Assembly (NCBI RefSeq): GCF_015209585.1
Contig: NZ_JADEYR010000011.1
Location: 38,556 to 102,555, forward strand
Direction: 5' to 3'
Length of the DNA: 64,000 nucleotides
From: Brachybacterium epidermidis
Lineage (GTDB): Bacteria; Actinomycetota; Actinomycetes; Actinomycetales; Dermabacteraceae
The number at the start of each line of letters is the position of its first letter. Within the stretch, counting starts at the first letter, position 1. Positions 22,948-33,160 of this stretch are shown here, piece after piece. A program made the translations under genes and the position numbers. Under the pieces are notes generated by a model. That model had not been told where the DNA came from, did no database searches, and was given only the letters and a program-made list of their open reading frames with translations.

Positions 22948-23286
22948 TCAGAGGTTGAACCCGATCGCGCGCAGCTGCTCGCGGCCGTCCTCGGTGATCT
23001 TCTCCATGCCCCACGGCGGCATCCACACCCAGTTGATGCGGTGGGACTCGGTGATGGGGTCCAGAGCCGCGAAGGTCTGCTCCTCGAGCAGGTCCGTCAG
23101 CGGGCAGGCGGCCGAGGTGAGGGTCATGTCCACCACGGCGTTGCCCTCCTCGACGGTGATGCCGTAGACCAGGCCCAGGTCGACGACGTTGATCCCCAGC
23201 TCGGGATCGATCACATCCTTCATCGCCTCCCAAACCTGCTCAGCGGTCGCGTGCTCGGAGGCACCGGGTGCGCTGGTCTCTGTCAT
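22948..23286 (-). CDS. sufT: SufT-like Fe-S assembly factor (DUF59/MIP18 family)
   Basis: 112-residue DUF59 protein that helps mature Fe-S proteins. It has the family core ELGINVVDLGLVYGI near residue 30 and the reactive Cys in TLTSAACPLTD near residue 61. It is the last gene of the SUF operon, 13 bases after sufC. In related actinobacteria sufS and sufU usually lie between sufC and sufT; they are absent here. Confidence 0.93.
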   Translation of the reverse strand: MTETSAPGASEHATAEQVWEAMKDVIDPELGINVVDLGLVYGITVEEGNAVVDMTLTSAACPLTDLLEEQTFAALDPITESHRINWVWMPPWGMEKITEDGREQLRAIGFNL

Positions 23287-23299
23287 GGCTCCTCCGTGG

Positions 23300-24058
<759 letters not shown>

Positions 24059-24121
24059 GCGGTGGTTCTCCTCAGCTGTGCGGCCAGGCGCTTCGACCTG
24101 GCATTCGTTGTACGGGGATGT

Positions 24122-24460
24122 TCAGGGGGCGAGGGTCGCGGTCGGGTCGACCGAGATCTCGCCGGTGGTCTCGTCCACCCGCACCGGGTGCACCGGCACG
24201 GGGAGGACGGCGGGCAGCTGCAGCGGACGGCCGGTGCGCAGATCGAACTGGCTGCCGTGCTTCCAGCACTCGAGGGTGCAGCCCTCGACGTCCCCGTCGG
24301 AGAGGGGGACGTCCTCGTGGGAGCACCGGTCCTCGATGGCGTGGACGCCTCCGTCCTCGTCGCGCACCAGGGCGATCTCCACCCCGCCGGCGACGACGTC
24401 GATCGCCTCGCCCGGGGCGAGCTGATCGAGGGTGGCGACGGGGACGAAGGCGTCGGGCAT
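24122..24460 (-). CDS. Rieske [2Fe-2S] ferredoxin of the SUF operon
   Basis: 112-residue Rieske protein with both cluster motifs, CSHEDVPL (Cys46, His48) and CWKHGSQFD (Cys65, His68). It resembles ferredoxin subunits of non-heme oxygenases and may deliver electrons to the SUF machinery; that role is not proven. The ATG overlaps the sufD stop as TGATG. A Rieske gene between sufD and sufC is typical of actinobacterial SUF operons. Confidence 0.94.
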   Translation of the reverse strand: MPDAFVPVATLDQLAPGEAIDVVAGGVEIALVRDEDGGVHAIEDRCSHEDVPLSDGDVEGCTLECWKHGSQFDLRTGRPLQLPAVLPVPVHPVRVDETTGEISVDPTATLAP

Positions 24461-25809
24461 CAGTTCATGCTCCGCTCGAGCTCGTTCTCGATCGACTCGA
24501 AGAGGTGCTCGCGGATCTCCGGGACGTCGATCTGCTGGATGAGCTCGGCGAAGAAGCCCCGCACGACCAGGCGGCGGGCCTCCTTCTCCGGGATGCCGCG
24601 GGCCATGAGGTAGAACAGCTGCTCGTCGTCGAAGCGACCCGTGGCGGCGGCGTGGCCGGCGCCCTCGATCTCCCCGGTCTCGATCTCGAGGTTCGGCACC
24701 GAGTCCGCGCGGGCGCCCTCGGTGAGCACCAGGTTGCGGTTCAGCTCGTAGGTGGTGGTGCCCTCGGCCTGCTTGCGGATCAGCACGTCGCCGACCCACA
24801 CGGAGCGGGCCTTGGCCCCCTGCAGCGCGCCCTTGTAGGCGACGTTGGAGGTGCAGTTCGGTGCGGCGTGGTCCACGAACAGGCGGTGCTCGAGGAACTG
24901 ATCGGCATCAGAGAAGTACAGTCCCAGGTTCTCCAGCTCGCCGCCGGGGGCGGCCAGCTCACCGATGACGTCCACGCGCACGCCGCTGCCACCCAGGGAG
25001 ACCACGATGTGCTTGAGCTTCGCGTCGCGGCCCACGCGGGCGTGGTGGCGGGCGATGTGCAGCGCATCGTCGTCCCAGTCCTGCAGGGCGATGACGGTCA
25101 TCTGCGAGTTGTCGCCGACGACCATCTCCACGTTCTGCGCGTACTGGGCGCTGCCGGTGTGGTTCAGCACGAAGGTGGCCGAGGAGGACTCCTCGGTCTC
25201 CAGCACGATGTGGGCATTGCCGCGGCGGTCGGCACCGCTGCCCGTGATCGCGACCCGGAAGGGCTCTGCCACGTCGGTGCCCTTGGGGGCCACCAGGTGC
25301 AGGGCCTGCTCGCAGCGGGCGGAGGCCACGGCGCTGGTGAGGTCCTCGGGCACCAGCACGGTGCCGCGGGGGGCCTGGCCGGGGGCCAGGTTCGCGACAT
25401 CGGGAACACCCTGCGGGATCTCCACCTGGTAGTCCAGGGCCGGGTCGCCCTCGCGGTCGTCGGTGGCGACGTCCTCGAACAGCGGCGCGAAGCGGCGCAG
25501 CGGGGTGAAGCGCCACTCCTCGACCTTGGAGGTGGGAACCTCGTGGTCGGCGAGCTCGAAGGAGCGCTTGCGGTCGCCGCGGTTGGCGGCGCCGTGCGCG
25601 GCGGACTTCTCGCCCTCCTGGCCGGTCATGGTCAGGCCCTCGGACTCCAGCTCGGCCCCGCTCGCGCGCGCGTCGCGGGCGTCGGACTCGTGCAGGACGT
25701 CCTGGGCGGAGACCGGCGCGGCGCCGGCCGCGTTGCCCGCGGCCTCGTTCGCCGTCGGGTCCCCGGCGCTCTCGGCACCCTTCACATCGGTGACATCGGA
25801 CGAGGTCAT
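24460..25809 (-). CDS. sufD: Fe-S cluster assembly protein SufD
   Basis: Partner of SufB in the scaffold heterodimer. 449 residues from the ATG that overlaps the sufB stop (TGATG). The first 75 residues are acidic and Ala-rich and likely disordered. The SufBD core begins near PTSKVEEWRFTPL and ends with the family tail GRFDDEQLFYLMARGIPEKEARRLVVRGFFAE, whose segments match those in SufB. The length with its extended N-terminus is slightly longer than usual. Confidence 0.96.
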   Translation of the reverse strand: MTSSDVTDVKGAESAGDPTANEAAGNAAGAAPVSAQDVLHESDARDARASGAELESEGLTMTGQEGEKSAAHGAANRGDRKRSFELADHEVPTSKVEEWRFTPLRRFAPLFEDVATDDREGDPALDYQVEIPQGVPDVANLAPGQAPRGTVLVPEDLTSAVASARCEQALHLVAPKGTDVAEPFRVAITGSGADRRGNAHIVLETEESSSATFVLNHTGSAQYAQNVEMVVGDNSQMTVIALQDWDDDALHIARHHARVGRDAKLKHIVVSLGGSGVRVDVIGELAAPGGELENLGLYFSDADQFLEHRLFVDHAAPNCTSNVAYKGALQGAKARSVWVGDVLIRKQAEGTTTYELNRNLVLTEGARADSVPNLEIETGEIEGAGHAAATGRFDDEQLFYLMARGIPEKEARRLVVRGFFAELIQQIDVPEIREHLFESIENELERSMN

Positions 25810-27236
25810 CAGCCGACTGCTCCTTCCATCTGCAGTTCGATCAGGCGGTTCAGCTCGAGGGCGTACTCCATGGGCAGCTCGCGCGCGATCGGCTCGATGA
25901 AGCCGCGCACGATCATCGCCATCGCCTCGGTCTCCTCCATGCCGCGGCTCATGAGGTAGAAGAGCTGCTCCTCGGAGACCTTGGAGACGGTGGCCTCGTG
26001 GCCCATCTGGACGTCGTCGACGCGCACGTCCACGTACGGGTAGGTGTCGGTGCGGGAGATCTGGTCCACCAGCAGCGCATCGCACAGCACGGTGGAGGCC
26101 GAGTGCTCGGCGCCCGGCATCACCTGCACCAGGCCCCGGTAGGAGCTGCGCCCGCCACCGCGCGAGACCGACTTGGAGACGATCGAGCTGGAGGTGTGCG
26201 GCGCCATGTGCACCATCTTGGAGCCGGTGTCCTGGTGCTGGCCCTGACCGGCGAAGGCGATCGAGAGGGTCTCACCGCGAGCATGCTCGCCCATCAGCCA
26301 CACGGCCGGGTACTTCATGGTGACCTTGGAGCCGATGTTGCCGTCGACCCACTCCATGGTGCCGCCCTGCTCCACCGTGGTGCGCTTGGTGACCAGGTTG
26401 TACACGTTGTTCGACCAGTTCTGGATGGTCGTGTACCGCACGCGGGCGTCCTTCTTCACCACGATCTCGACCACGGCCGAGTGCAGGGAGTCGGACTTGT
26501 AGATCGGGGCGGTGCAGCCCTCGACGTAGTGCACGTACGAGCCCTCGTCCGCGATGATCAGCGTGCGCTCGAACTGACCCATGTTCTCGGTGTTGATCCG
26601 GAAGTAGGCCTGCAGCGGGATCTCCACATGCACGCCCTTGGGGACGTACACGAAGGAGCCGCCGGACCACACGGCGGTGTTCAGCGCGGAGAACTTGTTG
26701 TCACCGGCGGGGATCACGGTGCCGAAGTACTCCTGGAAGATCTCCGGGTACTCGCGCAGACCGGTGTCGGTGTCCACGAAGATGACGCCCTGCTCCTCCA
26801 GGTCCTCGCGGATCTGGTGGTAGACCACCTCGGACTCGTACTGCGCGGCGACACCGGCAACCAGGCGCTGCTTCTCGGCCTCGGGGATGCCGAGGCGGTC
26901 GTAGGTCTCCTTGATGTCCTCCGGTAGCTCCTCCCAGGAGGTCACCTGCTTCTCGGTGGAGCGCACGAAGTACTTGATGGTGTCGAAGGCGATGCCGGAG
27001 AGGTCCGGGCCCCAGGTCGGAATCGGCTTCTTGTCGAAGAGCTTGAGCGCCTTCAGGCGGCGCTCGAGCATCCACTCTGGCTCGTCCTTCAAGCGGGAGA
27101 TGTCACGGACGACCTCCTCGCTCAGACCTCGGCGGGCGCTGGCGCCGGCCGAGTCCTCGTCGTGCCATCCGTAGGCGTAGTTGCCGATGGACGCGATGAT
27201 CTCGTCCTGGCTGAGCTGCTCTGGTGCGCTCGTCAT
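25809..27236 (-). CDS. sufB: Fe-S cluster assembly protein SufB
   Basis: Main scaffold on which new Fe-S clusters are built. 475 residues from ATG 27236 ([17 protein letters not shown]). Typical SufB blocks are visible: [34 protein letters not shown] with the conserved Cys near residue 240, and [21 protein letters not shown] at the C-terminus. The start overlaps the sufR stop as ATGA. No intein is present, unlike the mycobacterial SufB. Confidence 0.98.
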   Translation of the reverse strand: MTSAPEQLSQDEIIASIGNYAYGWHDEDSAGASARRGLSEEVVRDISRLKDEPEWMLERRLKALKLFDKKPIPTWGPDLSGIAFDTIKYFVRSTEKQVTSWEELPEDIKETYDRLGIPEAEKQRLVAGVAAQYESEVVYHQIREDLEEQGVIFVDTDTGLREYPEIFQEYFGTVIPAGDNKFSALNTAVWSGGSFVYVPKGVHVEIPLQAYFRINTENMGQFERTLIIADEGSYVHYVEGCTAPIYKSDSLHSAVVEIVVKKDARVRYTTIQNWSNNVYNLVTKRTTVEQGGTMEWVDGNIGSKVTMKYPAVWLMGEHARGETLSIAFAGQGQHQDTGSKMVHMAPHTSSSIVSKSVSRGGGRSSYRGLVQVMPGAEHSASTVLCDALLVDQISRTDTYPYVDVRVDDVQMGHEATVSKVSEEQLFYLMSRGMEETEAMAMIVRGFIEPIARELPMEYALELNRLIELQMEGAVG

Positions 27237-27982
27237 GGTGTCCTTCCCTCGGTGAGCGGAATGTGGGTCGTGCAGGCATGTGCTCCCTGGGCCAGAGTGG
27301 CCAGACGCTGGACCGGGGCTCCGACGATGCGGGAGATGACGCGGGTCTCGGCCTCGCACAGCTCCGGGTGCCCGGACGCGACGTCCAGGACCGGGCAGTG
27401 CCCGTGGCACAGCTGCGCCGTCATGAGCGTACGCGGGCGGGAGCGCCCTCGTGCACCGGCTGTCGGCAGGGGGACCGTGAGGGGGCGCACGGTGGTGGCG
27501 TACCCGCGGGAGGTGAGCAGCTCCGCGAGCAGCTCGACCCGGCGCTCGACGGTCACCCGTTCGCCCTGCGCGATCCTATCGACCACCAGGGACTCCAGCT
27601 CGCTCTCCCAGTCGGCCACGCGGCGATCGGCCAGGCGCCGCACTGCATCGGTGCCTCCCTCCCGCACCAGCTCCTCCATGGCCAGCACGGCGAGCTGGTC
27701 GTACCCCCCGGGCAGCGACTCGTGCGCGGAGGCCGAGAGCACGAACGCCTTGGAGGGCCGGCCGCGCCCGCGGCGGGCCACAGGGGCCTCGTGCTCGGCG
27801 ATGACGTCGTCGGCCAGCAGCGCCGCCAGGTGCCGACGCACGGCCGCACTGGTGAGACCGAAGCGCTCGGCCAGCTGACGCGCGGTGACCGGACCGTGGG
27901 TGGAGATGGCCTCGATCAGCCGCTCACGGGTGTCGCGGAGATCCGGGTCGGCGGGTCGCTGGTCGCTGTCGATGTGGTCCAC
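27233..27982 (-). CDS. sufR: SufR, Fe-S-sensing transcriptional regulator of the SUF operon
   Basis: Represses the suf operon when its own cluster is intact. The 249-residue form starts at GTG 27982 behind GGGAGGAGGAG. The N-terminal winged helix (about 15-80) includes [20 protein letters not shown]; the C-terminal part carries cysteines in [21 protein letters not shown] for a [4Fe-4S] cluster, near residues 206-224. It is first in the operon and overlaps sufB by 4 bases, so it is autoregulated in all likelihood. A palindrome at 28059-28072 is a candidate binding site. Confidence 0.93.
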   Translation of the reverse strand: MDHIDSDQRPADPDLRDTRERLIEAISTHGPVTARQLAERFGLTSAAVRRHLAALLADDVIAEHEAPVARRGRGRPSKAFVLSASAHESLPGGYDQLAVLAMEELVREGGTDAVRRLADRRVADWESELESLVVDRIAQGERVTVERRVELLAELLTSRGYATTVRPLTVPLPTAGARGRSRPRTLMTAQLCHGHCPVLDVASGHPELCEAETRVISRIVGAPVQRLATLAQGAHACTTHIPLTEGRTP

Positions 27983-28058
27983 GCGCTCCTCCTCCCTCGC
28001 GCGCCCGTCGCGAATCGGGCACGCGCGCCTCGCGTCTGTTGCACTCGTGTGTATTTCA

Positions 28059-28072
28059 CAAGCATTTGCTTG
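28059..28072. promoter_or_regulatory. Inverted repeat CAAGCA-TT-TGCTTG upstream of sufR
   Basis: Six-base arms with a 2-base spacer, in an AT-rich patch between sufR (minus) and the hydroquinone reductase gene (plus), 77 bases upstream of the sufR start. A natural candidate operator for SufR. Arms are seen directly; the binding protein is inferred from position, and I do not claim a match to a published SufR site. Confidence 0.45.
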
Positions 28073-28146
28073 CATAAACCGTATCGCATCGCCGACCTCG
28101 ATGCGGGACCGTCGGGGACTGATCCGAGTGAGGATCTCCACCCCTC

Positions 28147-28175
28147 TTGAGCTTACTTCAGTTTTCAATCATAAT
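28147..28175 (+). promoter_or_regulatory. Sigma70-type promoter for the hydroquinone reductase gene
   Basis: TTGAGC (28147-28152), a 17-base AT-rich spacer and CATAAT (28170-28175) form the best promoter match in the window. Transcription would start near 28182, giving a leader of about 87 bases with an AGGAGAAG ribosome binding site at 28252-28259 before the gene at 28269. Confidence 0.55.
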
Positions 28176-28268
28176 GGTGCCGACGGTCCCTCGGCGGTGG
28201 ATCCCGCACACGGCGGATCACCATCAGGGCGGAACCCGACACCCGTCCCACGACAGGAGAAGCACGCC

Positions 28269-29327
28269 ATGAGCACGCAGGAGACCAACGAGCACGACCG
28301 AAAGGGCAGCTACGTCCGCAAGGGCGAGTCCTTCGACCGGGACATGAACTACATCCCCACCCGCATCACCAAGGACGGCGAGGACGGCTACCCCGTCGAG
28401 GCCGGCCGCTACCGCCTGGTGGTCTCGCGCGCCTGCCCCTGGGCCAACCGCACCATCATCGTGCGCCGCCTGCTGGGCCTGGAGGATGCCCTGTCCATGG
28501 GCATCGCCGGTCCCACCCACGACAAGCGCTCCTGGACCTTCGACCTCGACGAGGGCGGCAAGGACCCGGTGCTCGGCATCGAGCGCCTGCAGGAGGCCTA
28601 CTTCAAGCGCATCCCCGACTACCCCCGCGGCATCACCGTGCCCGCCATCGTGGACACCCGCGACGGCGCCGTGGTCACCAACGACTTCGGACAGATCACG
28701 CTGGACCTGAGCAGCCAGTGGACCGAGTTCCAGCGGGAGGGCGCACCGGACCTCTACCCGGAGCACCTGCGCGCCGAGATCGACGAGCTGAACGACTGGA
28801 TGCTGCACCGGGTCAACAACGGCGTGTACAAGGTGGGCTTCGCCGGGTCGCAGGAGGCCTACGAGAAGGAGTACCACCTGCTGTGGGAGGCGCTGGACGA
28901 GCTGGAGGAGCGCCTGTCCACCCGCCGCTACCTCATGGGCCCATCGATCACCGAGGCCGATGTACGGCTGTTCCCCACCCTGGTGCGCTTCGACGTCGCC
29001 TACCACGGCCACTTCAAGGCCAATCGGCAGACCCTCGCCACCATGCCCAACCTGTGGAACTACCTCAAGGACCTGTTCCAGACCCCGGGCTTCGGCGACA
29101 CCGTGGACTTCCAGCACATCAAGGAGCACTACTACTACGTGCACACCGACATCAACCCCACCCAGATCGTGCCGCTGGGCCCGGACATGAGCCACATCCT
29201 GGAGCCGCACGACCGCGATCGCTTCGAGACCGACACCTGGGGTCCCGGTGGCACCGCCCCCGAGCCCCCGCTGGCCTCCGAGGTGGTGGAGCCGGAGCAC
29301 ACCCCGCTGCACCTCCAGGGGCGCTGA
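28269..29327 (+). CDS. Glutathionyl-hydroquinone reductase family protein (GST-like, YqjG/ECM4 type)
   Basis: 352 residues. Thioredoxin-like N-terminal domain with the catalytic Cys56 in SRACPWANRTIIVRRL, then a helical GST C-terminal domain (about 165-300, including LEERLSTRRYLMGPSITEADVRLFPTLVRF). Family enzymes reduce S-glutathionyl (chloro)hydroquinones by taking the thiol onto this Cys. Actinobacteria generally make mycothiol rather than glutathione, so the true thiol partner may be mycothiol. It stands alone, divergent from the SUF operon, with a good ribosome binding site; a function in redox or quinone detoxification fits the neighbourhood. Confidence 0.9.
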   Translation: MSTQETNEHDRKGSYVRKGESFDRDMNYIPTRITKDGEDGYPVEAGRYRLVVSRACPWANRTIIVRRLLGLEDALSMGIAGPTHDKRSWTFDLDEGGKDPVLGIERLQEAYFKRIPDYPRGITVPAIVDTRDGAVVTNDFGQITLDLSSQWTEFQREGAPDLYPEHLRAEIDELNDWMLHRVNNGVYKVGFAGSQEAYEKEYHLLWEALDELEERLSTRRYLMGPSITEADVRLFPTLVRFDVAYHGHFKANRQTLATMPNLWNYLKDLFQTPGFGDTVDFQHIKEHYYYVHTDINPTQIVPLGPDMSHILEPHDRDRFETDTWGPGGTAPEPPLASEVVEPEHTPLHLQGR

Positions 29328-29432
29328 GGCCGCTCCCGTCGATGCACGGGTGACCTACGAGCGCGTGCCCCGGCCGAGGCCGGGTGTCCGCTTTTCACCG
29401 GGGCGCCCGGCCCCGCCTACCATGGGGGCGCC

Positions 29433-30290
29433 ATGCACAACGACACCCCCGCCCTCGTCGCCGAGGACCTGACGCTCTCCTACGGCCCCGTCCGGGCCCT
29501 GGACGGGCTCGATCTGCGGGCCGAGCACGGGGCCGTCACCGCCGTGCTGGGCCCGAACGGCGCCGGGAAGACCACCGCCATCTCCTGCGCCACGGGCCTG
29601 CTGCGACCGGACGGCGGCTCGGTCCGGGTGCTGGGCGAGGATCCCTGGCGCGCCGGCCCCGGGCACCGCGCCCGCGTCGGCGTGATGATCCAGGACGGCG
29701 GGCTCACCTCCGGTGCACCGGCCCTGACCCTGCTTCGCTATGGGGCGAGCCTGCACGCCGATCCGCTGGACGTGGACGAGGTGGCCCAGCACCTGGGCAT
29801 CGACGAGTTCGGCGGCACCCTGGTGCGGCGGCTCTCCGGCGGGCAACGGCAGCGCCTGGCCCTTGCCCTGGCGATCATCGGCCGGCCTGACCTGGTGTTC
29901 CTGGACGAGCCGACAGCGGGCATGGACCCGTCGATCCGCCGCCGGGTGCGCACCCTCATCAAAGGACTCGCCCGCACCGGCACCGCCGTCGTGCTCACCA
30001 CCCACCTCATGGACGACGTGGCCGGGCTCGCCGATTCGGTGTGCGTGATCGCCCGCGGCAGGGCCCTGGCCTCGGGCTCCGTGGACGAGGTCATCAGCGA
30101 CCATCAGGCGGGCCGGGGGGCCGCCTGCCTGCAGGCCACCCTGCGTGACATCGAACCCGGATCGCTCGATGCCCTCACCGCTGACCTGCAGTCCCTGGCC
30201 GCGAAGCACGGGGCCCGACTCGAGCTAGGCGCCGGCGGTGCGGCGGACCTCGAGAGCGTCCTGCTGGACCTGATGGAGGAGGACGCATGA
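29433..30290 (+). CDS. ABC transporter ATP-binding protein
   Basis: 285 residues with Walker A GPNGAGKTT near residue 45, signature LSGGQRQR near 136 and Walker B LVFLDEPTAGMD near 156; the C-terminal 50 residues are a small accessory region. It is of the DrrA/CcmA-like exporter class. The next gene, overlapping by 4 bases, encodes its permease. In M. tuberculosis an ABC pair (Rv1458c-Rv1457c) lies next to CtaA (Rv1456c) and close to sufR, so this synteny is old and suggests a link to heme or respiratory-chain assembly. Substrate unknown. Confidence 0.9.
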   Translation: MHNDTPALVAEDLTLSYGPVRALDGLDLRAEHGAVTAVLGPNGAGKTTAISCATGLLRPDGGSVRVLGEDPWRAGPGHRARVGVMIQDGGLTSGAPALTLLRYGASLHADPLDVDEVAQHLGIDEFGGTLVRRLSGGQRQRLALALAIIGRPDLVFLDEPTAGMDPSIRRRVRTLIKGLARTGTAVVLTTHLMDDVAGLADSVCVIARGRALASGSVDEVISDHQAGRGAACLQATLRDIEPGSLDALTADLQSLAAKHGARLELGAGGAADLESVLLDLMEEDA

Positions 30291-31048
30291 ACACCCACGT
30301 GATCGCCCCTGCTCCCCCGCTGCGCCGGATCCTCTCGCACGCCGCGCTGGAAGCGCGCATCCTGCTGACCAACGGTGAGCAGATCCTGGTCGCCATCGTG
30401 ATGCCGGCGCTGGTGCTGATCGGCCTGCGCCTGCTCCCGGTGGGGCGCCTCGAGGACGTCGCCCCCATTGACACCGCCATGGCCGCCACGCTCGCCACGG
30501 CCCTGGTGTCCACCTCCTTCACCTCCCAGGCCATCCAGACCGGCTTCGACCGGCGCAACGGCGTGCTGCGCTGGGTCGCCACCACTCCCCTGGGCCGCGA
30601 CGGCTACCTGGCCGGCAAGATCCTCGCCACGCTGGGCGTCCACGTGCTCCAGGTCCTGGTGCTGAGCCTGCTGGGGATCGCGCTGGGCTGGCGCCCCGAG
30701 GTGACCGGACTGCTTCTGCTGGTGCCGGTGTGGCTGACCGGGACCGTCGCCTTCGGCTCCCTGGGGATGCTGGTGGCCGGAACGCTGCGCACCGAAGCGG
30801 TGCTGGCCGTGTCCAATCTGCTCTTCCTGCTGTTCGTCTCCGTCGGTGGCATCGCGTTCCCCCTGGTCAGCTATCCGCGGATCCTGCGGGGTCTGGTGGA
30901 TCTGCTGCCCTCGGGCGCCCTCGGCGAGCTGATGCGGGCGGGCCTGGGCGGTGGGGCCCTGATGGTCGGCTCGTTCCTGGTGCTGCTGGTGTGGGCGGTG
31001 GGCGGTGTACTCGCGGTGATCCGCTGGTTCCGCTGGACGGACAGCTGA
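30287..31048 (+). CDS. ABC-2 type transporter permease
   Basis: 253 residues with about six predicted membrane helices in the ABC-2 layout: first helix near residue 30 (ILVAIVMPALVLIGL), then TSQAIQTGFDRRNGVLRWVATTPLGRDGYLAGK, which resembles the connecting-helix region of exporter permeases. It overlaps the ATPase gene by 4 bases (ATGA) and precedes ctaA by 130 bases. Probably an exporter; substrate unknown. Confidence 0.88.
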   Translation: MNTHVIAPAPPLRRILSHAALEARILLTNGEQILVAIVMPALVLIGLRLLPVGRLEDVAPIDTAMAATLATALVSTSFTSQAIQTGFDRRNGVLRWVATTPLGRDGYLAGKILATLGVHVLQVLVLSLLGIALGWRPEVTGLLLLVPVWLTGTVAFGSLGMLVAGTLRTEAVLAVSNLLFLLFVSVGGIAFPLVSYPRILRGLVDLLPSGALGELMRAGLGGGALMVGSFLVLLVWAVGGVLAVIRWFRWTDS

Positions 31049-31165
31049 GTCCGTTTTCGGCACCGGGCCGCCGGAGCCGACTCGTCGTCCGCTCATTCGG
31101 ATGAGGACTCCATCGCATTCGACCTCGACGCTGCTGCGCCGGACCGAACGTCCAGACGACATCCT

Positions 31166-31171
31166 TAGAAT
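31166..31171 (+). promoter_or_regulatory. -10 box TAGAAT for a leaderless ctaA transcript
   Basis: TAGAAT ends 7 bases before the ATG at 31179, the spacing expected if transcription begins at the start codon itself. No ribosome binding site is seen before ctaA, which supports a leaderless mRNA. Confidence 0.5.
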
Positions 31172-31178
31172 CGTCGCC

Positions 31179-32252
31179 ATGTCCTCCCAGCCCGCTGAGT
31201 CCACCGTGCCGCACCCGTCCGATCCGCTGCCCGAGCAGCACGGCCGACTCAGCACCCAGCCCGATCCGCGCCTGCCCTCGTGGTCTGCCGCATCTCGCGC
31301 ACGGATCGCGGCGATCGCCTTCTGGGGGAACCTGATCTGCCAGATGGGGATCATCCTGTCCGGCGGGGCGGTGCGCCTGACGGCAAGCGGGCTGGGCTGC
31401 TCCACCTGGCCCAACTGCGAGCCCGGGCAGTTCACCCCGGAACTCACACTGGAGGCCGGCATCCACCCCTTCGTGGAGTTCGGCAACCGCACCCTCACCG
31501 GTGTGCTGGGGGTCTTCGCCATCGCGGTGCTGCTGGTGTCCTGGCGCTGGCTGCGCCACAAGGGCGCGGGCTTCCGGCGCCTGGCCTGGGTTCCGCTGAT
31601 CGGCACCGCCCTGCAGGCGATCATCGGTGCCTTCGTGGTGCGGCTGGATCTGCACCCGGGGCTGGTGAGCCCCCACTTCCTGATCTCGCCGGTGATCGTC
31701 GCGGCCTCCACCGTGCTGGTGGTGCGCCTGTACGAGGGCGACGGCACGGCACGGCGCACGGTGCCCTGGTCGACGGTCGCTCTGTACGCCGCGATCGCCG
31801 CCCTCGGCTTCACCGTGCTGGTGCTGGGAACCCTGGTCACCGGCACCGGCCCGCATTCCGGTGACGACGGGGAGATCACACGCATCGCCATCGACCCTCG
31901 CCTGATCTCCCAGATCCACGCGGCCTCGGTGTGGCTGTTCTGCGCCCTGCTCGCGGTACTGCTGGTGCTCCTGCACCGCGATCCCCGCAGCGCGCAGGCC
32001 CGGGTCTCGGCCTGGGCGCTGGTGGCGCTGACCGCGGTCCAGGGCGTGATCGGGTACGTCCAGTACTTCACCGGACTGCCCGAGCTGCTGGTGTTCTTCC
32101 ACCTGCTGGGGGCCGCCCTGTTCGCGGCCGGGATCGCCTGGGTGGGGGCGCGCCTGGTGAGCTGGCACAGCGATAAGGCACCCGGAGACTCCGAGGCGGG
32201 CCCTGGCCGTGCTGGCCGGATCACCGCCGCGGCGGACGGGAGCGCCCGATGA
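31179..32252 (+). CDS. ctaA: Heme A synthase (COX15/CtaA)
   Basis: Oxidises heme O to heme A for aa3-type cytochrome oxidase in the membrane. 357 residues with eight predicted helices. The first outer loop has the conserved cysteine pair in SGLGCSTWPNCEPG near residue 70, and heme-ligand histidines fall in the expected helices (VEFGNRTL preceding, VSPHFLISP, SQIHAASVWL, VFFHLLGAAL). The N-terminal 45 residues are cytoplasmic and Pro-rich. Start chosen at ATG 31179 with a -10 box at leaderless spacing. Its end overlaps the map gene by 4 bases. Confidence 0.94.
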   Translation: MSSQPAESTVPHPSDPLPEQHGRLSTQPDPRLPSWSAASRARIAAIAFWGNLICQMGIILSGGAVRLTASGLGCSTWPNCEPGQFTPELTLEAGIHPFVEFGNRTLTGVLGVFAIAVLLVSWRWLRHKGAGFRRLAWVPLIGTALQAIIGAFVVRLDLHPGLVSPHFLISPVIVAASTVLVVRLYEGDGTARRTVPWSTVALYAAIAALGFTVLVLGTLVTGTGPHSGDDGEITRIAIDPRLISQIHAASVWLFCALLAVLLVLLHRDPRSAQARVSAWALVALTAVQGVIGYVQYFTGLPELLVFFHLLGAALFAAGIAWVGARLVSWHSDKAPGDSEAGPGRAGRITAAADGSAR

Positions 32253-33064
32253 TCCGCGGGCGCCGTCGACGCCGCCGGGACTCCACGCTGGAGCTGCCCG
32301 CGCTCGAGCAGGCCCGCCCTGCAGGCCAGTTCGTGGCCTCGGTGCTGTCGGAGCTCAGCAGCACCGTGGACGTGGGCTGGAACCTGCTGGAGGTGGACGC
32401 CCGGGCGCACGAGATGATCCGCGAGGCCGGCGCCACCAGCTGCTACATCGACTACCACCCCGTCTTCGGGGCATCGCCGTTCGGATACGTGATCTGCACG
32501 TCGGTCAATGACGGGGTGCTGCACGGCCGGCCCCGCGACCAGGTGCTGGCCGACGGCGATCTGGTCTCGCTGGACTTCGCCGTGGAGGTGGAGGGCTGGG
32601 TGGCCGACTCCTGCGTGTCCTTCGTGGTGGGCGAGGCCCGGGAGGAGGACCTCCGTCTGATCGCCGACACCGAGTCGGTGATGTGGGCGGGGATCCGTCA
32701 GGTGCGGGCCGGCAGCACCGTGGGCGACATCGGCCACGCGGTGATGAACGAGGCGCACCGGCTGGGCTACACGATCAACGAGCAGTTCGGCGGGCACGGC
32801 GTGGGCCGCACCATGCACGAGGCGCCCTTCGTGCCGAACAAGGGCGTGCCCGGCAGTGGCGCCGAGCTGGTGGCCGGGCAGCTGATCACCGTCGAGCCGT
32901 TCCTGATGCCCACCACCCATGAGCTGGTGGTCGACGAGGTCGACGGCTGGACGCAGCGCTCGGCGGACGGCTCCCGCGGCGCCCACGCCGAGCACACCCT
33001 GTACGTGACCGACGGCGATCCGATCGTGCTCACCGCGCGGCCGGGTGTGCCGGTGCTTCTGTGA
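32249..33064 (+). CDS. map: Type I methionine aminopeptidase
   Basis: Removes the initiator Met from new proteins. 271 residues with the metal ligands of the pita-bread fold: Asp in VSLDFAVEVEGW and in WVADSCVSF, His in GHGVGRTMHEAP, Glu in TVEPFLMP and Glu in HAEHTLYV. The N-terminal 20 residues are basic. It shares an ATGA overlap with ctaA. Actinobacteria often carry two map genes; this may be the non-ribosomal-protein-operon copy. Confidence 0.95.
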   Translation: MIRGRRRRRRDSTLELPALEQARPAGQFVASVLSELSSTVDVGWNLLEVDARAHEMIREAGATSCYIDYHPVFGASPFGYVICTSVNDGVLHGRPRDQVLADGDLVSLDFAVEVEGWVADSCVSFVVGEAREEDLRLIADTESVMWAGIRQVRAGSTVGDIGHAVMNEAHRLGYTINEQFGGHGVGRTMHEAPFVPNKGVPGSGAELVAGQLITVEPFLMPTTHELVVDEVDGWTQRSADGSRGAHAEHTLYVTDGDPIVLTARPGVPVLL

Positions 33065-33160
33065 GCGCACAGTTATTCCGGTGATCCCACCGTTCATCGC
33101 GCTTTCCACTGCGAGCACCACGGATCCCGTCGCCGCCGCCACGTCTCCCATCGGGACCGA

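Noticed and set aside
30104..33151. 1015-residue minus-strand frame opposite the ABC permease, ctaA and map
   Set aside because: Runs across three well-supported plus-strand genes; composition is that of antisense GC-rich DNA.
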